Below, one piece after another: positions 60,587 to 64,000 of a DNA stretch of 64,000 bases. The notes under the pieces are model-generated. The model did no database searches and was not told the DNA's origin. It saw only the letters and a list, made by a program, of their open reading frames with translations. A program made the position numbers and the translations under genes. Origin of the DNA: Seonamhaeicola sp. ML3 (GTDB lineage Bacteria > Bacteroidota > Bacteroidia > Flavobacteriales > Flavobacteriaceae). How positions within the stretch are numbered: position 1 is the stretch's first letter; each line of letters opens with the position of its first letter. Location: contig NZ_CP096884.1 of assembly GCF_023273855.1 (NCBI RefSeq), positions 1,612,001 to 1,676,000 of the forward strand, written 5' to 3'.

Positions 60587-61202
60587 TTTTTTCTTTGGTC
60601 AATATTCAGGTTATCAAACTGTTGATGTTGTTCTGGAAATTACGGCGGTAGTTTTCGGGTTCTTATCAGTTTGGTTTTCAAAACAAAATAATGTTCTAGT
60701 GTTCCCAACTGGAATGATAAGTACTGTTATTTTTGTGTACTTGCTTTTAAAGTGGGAGCTTTTGGGTGATATGATGATCAACGCGTATTATTTTATTATG
60801 AGTGTATATGGTTGGTTTATCTGGACAAGGAAAGTTGATGAAACTCATGTAACTCCAATCTCTAGGACTACTTCCAAAGAGAAAATGACGAGTGTTTATA
60901 TATTCTTGGTCACGTTGTTGTTTGTTTTTTTAGTTTATAAGTGTTTTGATAAGTGGACAAGTTGGGTGGCTTATGTAGATACGTTTACTACTGCTATTTT
61001 CTTTGTAGGAATGTGGCTTATGGCAAAACGGAAAATTGAAAATTGGATATATTGGATTGTAGGAGATATCATTTCTGTACCGCTTTATTTCTATAAAGGA
61101 TTTACATTTACCAGTTTTCAATATTTAGGATTCACATTAATAGCTATTTTTGGATATCTAGCATGGAAAAAAACCTTAGACAAGAACCTTCTAATTGCAT
61201 AA
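60570..61202 (+). CDS. pnuC: PnuC-family vitamin transporter
   Basis: A 210-residue inner-membrane protein with about seven hydrophobic helices and the PnuC features VLEITAVVFGFLSVWFSKQNNVLVFPTGMIST, YYFIMSVYGWFIWTRK, KIENWIYWIVGDIISVPLYFYKG and FTLIAIFGYLAWKK. The family moves nicotinamide riboside, thiamine (PnuT) or riboflavin down the gradient, with trapping by phosphorylation. The neighbours (thiamine-binding-like protein upstream, TPP riboswitch downstream) favour thiamine; the NadR-like gene favours nicotinamide riboside. I cannot decide from sequence. Confidence 0.85.
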   Translation: MNPIFDFFFGQYSGYQTVDVVLEITAVVFGFLSVWFSKQNNVLVFPTGMISTVIFVYLLLKWELLGDMMINAYYFIMSVYGWFIWTRKVDETHVTPISRTTSKEKMTSVYIFLVTLLFVFLVYKCFDKWTSWVAYVDTFTTAIFFVGMWLMAKRKIENWIYWIVGDIISVPLYFYKGFTFTSFQYLGFTLIAIFGYLAWKKTLDKNLLIA

Positions 61203-61741
61203 AAATTGTTTTGTTTGGCCCTGAATCTACAGGTAAAACGACTTTATCTAGACAATTAGCCCGACATTACAATACGGTATGGGTGCCAGAGTACGCCAGA
61301 GCGTATCTTCAAGATAAGTGGAATAATGAAAGAAAAACGTGCGAGCCCCATGATTTATTGCCGATTGCAGAGGGGCAAATGCGTTTAGAAAACGAGCTAT
61401 CCAAAAAAACAGATACCGTTTTAATTTGTGATACAGATTTACTGGAAACCAAAGTATATTCCGAGGCCTATTATGTGGGTGCATGTGACCCGCTTATTGA
61501 AAAATTTGCATTAGAAAACATTTACGATTTATATTTTTTGACCTATATTGATGTCCCCTGGGAGGCCGATGATTTAAGGGATAAGCCAAACGAAAGAATG
61601 CTAATGTTCGAGGCATTTAAAAATGAGTTAATAAAACAAAACAGACCTTATGTTTTGTTAAAGGGAAATAAAAAAGAACGCCTTGAAGAGGCTATAAAAC
61701 ATATTGATAAGCTAATAAAAGACAAAAAGAATGTTCACTGA
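61163..61741 (+). CDS. NadR-like nucleoside/vitamin kinase (AAA/P-loop ATPase)
   Basis: A 192-residue P-loop kinase resembling the C-terminal ribosylnicotinamide kinase domain of NadR. Walker A is FGPESTGKTTLS (about 18-29), WVPEYARAYL is the substrate-site segment, and VLICDTDLLETKVYSEAYY provides Walker B. The N-terminal NMN adenylyltransferase domain of NadR is absent. Its start lies inside the PnuC gene (40-base overlap), so the transporter and kinase are translationally coupled, as expected for uptake by phosphorylation trapping. Substrate could be nicotinamide riboside or thiamine. Confidence 0.85.
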   Translation: MEKNLRQEPSNCIKIVLFGPESTGKTTLSRQLARHYNTVWVPEYARAYLQDKWNNERKTCEPHDLLPIAEGQMRLENELSKKTDTVLICDTDLLETKVYSEAYYVGACDPLIEKFALENIYDLYFLTYIDVPWEADDLRDKPNERMLMFEAFKNELIKQNRPYVLLKGNKKERLEEAIKHIDKLIKDKKNVH

Positions 61742-63281
61742 AAAAGATATTCAACAAATACATGGTAAAGGCATAACGTTCGATCAGGTTAATAGCCAAG
61801 TAGAGCGTTTAAAAAACGGAATGACGTATTCTAAACTACTAGCGGCAGCTACTATTGGTAGGGGTATAGAACAGTTCAATGAAGAAGAAGCTAGCGAATA
61901 TATCAGCCTTTATGAGAACAAACAAAACGATTTATCTATTGTGAAATTTGTACCTGCTTCTGGGGCAGCGACAAGAATGTTTAAGTTTTTATTTCAGTTT
62001 TTAGGAGCTTTCAATCCGAAAAAGGAAACTATTTCAGGTTTTATAAAACGGCAAAGTGATGATTTGGTCGGAACTTTTTTTAATAATCTTGAGACTTTTC
62101 CTTTTTACAACGAGGTAATAGCTAAGCTAAAAGAGACCCATACAGATTATGAAGGGTTATCAGAAAGTGATAAGGCCCTGGAATTTGTTAAAGCCATGTT
62201 GGGCAACGATACTTTAAACTATAGTTTTTTTCCAAAAGGCTTGCTTCCTTTTCATAAGTATGGAGACGCTCCTGTATCTGCTTTTAGAGAACATCTTTTA
62301 GAGGCTACTATCTATGCTTCTTCAAACAAAACGGCGAACCTCCATTTTACAGTTTCTCCAAAGCATCATAAGTATTTTGAATCGGAGTTTAGCAAGGTAA
62401 AAGAACAACTTACCAAGGAAACAGGTGTTGTGTATAACGTGTCCTATTCTTACCAAAAAGAAGAGACAGAAACACTTGCGCTTACAACAGGCAACACTAT
62501 TTATAGAAATGAAGACGATTCTATATTATTCAGGCCTGCTGGGCATGGAGCGCTTCTCGAGAATTTAGATGAATTAGATCATGATCTTCTCTTTATTAAG
62601 AATATTGATAATATCGTAGTGTCTGATAAGAATGTGGCTATTTCAGAATACAAGAAACTATTAGCCGGTGTTTTGTTAAGCGTTCAGGAAAAAGTATTTG
62701 AATATTTAAAGAAGCTGGATGAAGAAGAATGTAATGAAGAGGATTTTAAGATTATAGCTCTGTTTTTGATCCATAGGTTGAATATTGTTTTAGATAGAGA
62801 TTTTGATGAATTTAGCTTGGAGGACAAAAAAGCGTATTTACATGCAAAATTAAACAGGCCAATGAGGGTTTGTGGTATGGTAAAAAATGAAGGACAACCT
62901 GGTGGCGGCCCTTTTTGGGTGAAAGATGCCGATGGAAATATTTCACTCCAGATTGTTGAATTTGCTCAAATAGACTTTAGAAATAAAGACCAACAAGGTA
63001 TTGTTTACAAGGCTACTCATTTTAATCCAACAGATTTGGTATGTGCGGTTAGAGACTATAAAGGCGCAAAGTTCAATCTTAAAGATTATGTAGATTATGA
63101 TGCTGCCTTCATAACTATGAAAACTCAAAATGGCACAGACATTAAGGCGCTCGAACTTCCTGGTTTATGGAATGGAAGTATGGCCGACTGGATTTCGGTA
63201 TTTGTAGAGGTGCCTTTGGAGACTTTCAATCCCGTTAAAACGGTAAACGATCTTCTTAAACCTGCGCATCAATCCGAATAA
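61731..63281 (+). CDS. DUF4301 family protein
   Basis: A 516-residue cytoplasmic protein of DUF4301, a family confined largely to Bacteroidota. Recognisable stretches are IVKFVPASGAATRMFKFLF near residue 74, FPKGLLPFHKYGD near 163, LFRPAGHGALLENLDEL, GMVKNEGQPGGGPFWVKD and FNPTDLVCAVRDYKG. The nucleotide-sugar-transferase-like PASGAATRMFK and GHGALLENL motifs suggest a nucleotidyl- or phosphoryl-transfer fold, but no activity is established that I know. It overlaps the kinase gene by 11 bases and arfB by one base. Confidence 0.8.
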   Translation: MFTEKDIQQIHGKGITFDQVNSQVERLKNGMTYSKLLAAATIGRGIEQFNEEEASEYISLYENKQNDLSIVKFVPASGAATRMFKFLFQFLGAFNPKKETISGFIKRQSDDLVGTFFNNLETFPFYNEVIAKLKETHTDYEGLSESDKALEFVKAMLGNDTLNYSFFPKGLLPFHKYGDAPVSAFREHLLEATIYASSNKTANLHFTVSPKHHKYFESEFSKVKEQLTKETGVVYNVSYSYQKEETETLALTTGNTIYRNEDDSILFRPAGHGALLENLDELDHDLLFIKNIDNIVVSDKNVAISEYKKLLAGVLLSVQEKVFEYLKKLDEEECNEEDFKIIALFLIHRLNIVLDRDFDEFSLEDKKAYLHAKLNRPMRVCGMVKNEGQPGGGPFWVKDADGNISLQIVEFAQIDFRNKDQQGIVYKATHFNPTDLVCAVRDYKGAKFNLKDYVDYDAAFITMKTQNGTDIKALELPGLWNGSMADWISVFVEVPLETFNPVKTVNDLLKPAHQSE

Positions 63282-63688
63282 TGTTTGATGAAGAAACAGT
63301 ATTAAAGGAGCTTTCTTTTAAGGCTTCGAGAAGTTCTGGAGCTGGAGGACAACATGTAAATAAGGTGGCTACAAAAGTTGAATTAACCTTCGATTTATAT
63401 AACTCTAATGCCTTTTCAGGTTTTCAAAAGAAAAGGCTTGAATCAAAACTACAATCTAGATTAAACAAAGACCACAAACTTATTTTATTCTGTAACGAGA
63501 CCAGAAGCCAACATAGAAATAAAGAGATTGTTATCGGTCGTTTTCTCAATTTAATAAAGATAGCGCTCACTGTTCCAAAAAGAAGGGTGCCAACCAAGAT
63601 ACCAAAATCCGTAATTCGGAAACGTTTAAAAAATAAGCGAAAACAATCTGAAAAAAAGGCGAACAGAAAGAGACCAAATTTAGACTAA
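63281..63688 (+). CDS. arfB: Peptidyl-tRNA hydrolase ArfB (alternative ribosome rescue)
   Basis: A 135-residue release-factor-like protein. The catalytic GGQ lies in RSSGAGGQHVNKVATKVEL (about 18-31), and the C-terminal tail is strongly basic (RVPTKIPKSVIRKRLKNKRK and more), which inserts into the empty mRNA channel of a stalled ribosome. There is no codon-recognition domain, so it is ArfB/YaeJ rather than RF1 or RF2. It ends the coupled operon that starts at the phosphopantetheinyl transferase. Confidence 0.93.
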   Translation: MFDEETVLKELSFKASRSSGAGGQHVNKVATKVELTFDLYNSNAFSGFQKKRLESKLQSRLNKDHKLILFCNETRSQHRNKEIVIGRFLNLIKIALTVPKRRVPTKIPKSVIRKRLKNKRKQSEKKANRKRPNLD

Positions 63689-63707
63689 TAAAAAAATACT
63701 GAAACTT

Positions 63708-63738
63708 CTGTTTTAATAAAGAATAGGTTGTACATTTG
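63708..63738 (+). promoter_or_regulatory. Promoter of the TPP-riboswitch transcript
   Basis: TACATTTG at 63731-63738, followed by CA, matches the -7 consensus; a T-rich -33 segment lies 19-20 bases upstream. The riboswitch starts a few bases after it. Confidence 0.65.
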
Positions 63739-63741
63739 CAC

Positions 63742-63822
63742 CGTTCTCAAAAAGGGGTGCCTATAAGTGGCTGAGATCATACCCATTGAACCTAGAACAG
63801 GTAATGCTGTTTAGGAAACGAG
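63742..63822 (+). promoter_or_regulatory. TPP riboswitch (THI element)
   Basis: The conserved TPP aptamer parts are all present in order: GGGGTGCC (63754), CTGAGAT (63771), ACCCATTGAACCT (63781), and an imperfect CAGGTAATGCTG arm followed by TTAGG. CGTTC at the 5' side and GAAACG at the 3' side can close P1. It controls thiamine uptake or synthesis genes in most bacteria. The two hairpins that follow (63829-63851 and 63862-63882) could form the expression platform. Confidence 0.92.
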
Positions 63823-63828
63823 CGTCAA

Positions 63829-63882
63829 AAAAATGTCCAATAGACATTTTTAGCGAGTGCAGAAAAATGTTTTGCATTTTTC
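63829..63882 (+). promoter_or_regulatory. Hairpin pair downstream of the riboswitch
   Basis: AAAATGTC/GACATTTT with a five-base loop and GAAAAATG/CATTTTTC with a five-base loop stand between the aptamer and the coding region. Neither is followed by a long T run; they may be a weak terminator, a processing site or a translation-control element. Confidence 0.45.
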
Positions 63883-63967
63883 CATGAGTTTAAGCACGCT
63901 CACATGTATTAATTTTTAACCAAAAGAATAATTACCTCTTTTTATTCGATTATAATTTTTAATCGAC

Positions 63968-64000
63968 ATGAAAAATTTATTTCTTTTTCTAACACTTTTA
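63968..64000 (+). CDS. 5' end of a secreted protein under TPP riboswitch control (partial)
   Basis: The frame runs off the window after eleven codons (MKNLFLFLTLL), which look like the beginning of a signal peptide. The leader is about 145 bases from the aptamer. In Bacteroidota a TPP riboswitch in this position usually precedes the thiamine TonB-dependent receptor, so that is the leading guess; it cannot be verified here. Confidence 0.6.
   Translation, partial: MKNLFLFLTLL

Noticed and set aside
1-64000. tRNA, rRNA, CRISPR and insertion-sequence genes
   Set aside because: No cloverleaf, no direct-repeat array with regular spacers and no transposase frame was found on either strand by eye; a covariance-model search could still find a small RNA.

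Overview
The window is a contiguous stretch of a flavobacterial chromosome (Bacteroidota, family Flavobacteriaceae). Evidence: low G+C; many lipoproteins and TonB-dependent receptors; gliding genes gldE and gldD behind mutY and ssb; SUF Fe-S assembly instead of ISC; a type B succinate dehydrogenase; family-typical DUFs (DUF3078, DUF2480, DUF4199, DUF4301, DUF5689); and promoters of the Bacteroidota form TTG-N19/20-TAnnTTTG. I saw no tRNA, rRNA, CRISPR array, insertion sequence or prophage.

Layout. 1-10 kb: a surface nutrient-capture region with the end of a TonB receptor, a repeat lipoprotein, an endonuclease I lipoprotein, a secreted endonuclease/exonuclease/phosphatase (EEP) protein, a second TonB receptor with a DUF5689 lipoprotein, and a second EEP protein without a signal peptide. 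10-20.4 kb: hflX, then a leftward SUF region (A-type carrier, sufB, C, D, S, a META lipoprotein, sufE, a DUF59 protein, DUF2480), whose spacers are loaded with dispersed repeats. 20.5-25 kb: a leftward operon of four lipoproteins (LVIVD propeller, seven-repeat propeller, MbnP-like, di-heme peroxidase). 25-31 kb: thiL, twin zinc-ribbon genes, an alpha/beta hydrolase, an ACT-like protein divergent from lysC, and an M24 aminopeptidase. 31-42.7 kb: sdhCAB, an M28 peptidase, a 1140-residue outer-membrane protein, xth, an OmpA lipoprotein, an intergenic repeat cluster and an aldo/keto reductase. 42.7-51.6 kb: RNase G with a hairpin-rich leader, a 30-residue basic protein, HU, mutY-ssb-gldE-gldD, an HMA lipoprotein, an EamA transporter, DUF4199, and rplU-rpmA. 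51.8-57.5 kb: TonB receptor plus beta-propeller phytase, then small genes and a Vsr-like nuclease. 57.6-64 kb: ahcY; a seven-gene coupled operon (phosphopantetheinyl transferase, GGGP synthase, thiamine-binding-like protein, PnuC-type transporter, NadR-like kinase, DUF4301, ArfB); and a TPP riboswitch in front of a secreted protein cut by the window end.

How it fits together. Two receptor-plus-phosphoesterase loci (nucleases at the left, phytase near 54 kb) suggest scavenging of organic phosphorus or nucleic acids. The MbnP/di-heme peroxidase operon suggests a surface copper or redox module that includes two propeller lipoproteins. The right end looks like thiamine uptake. These system-level readings are inferences from gene families and adjacency; no similarity search was possible.
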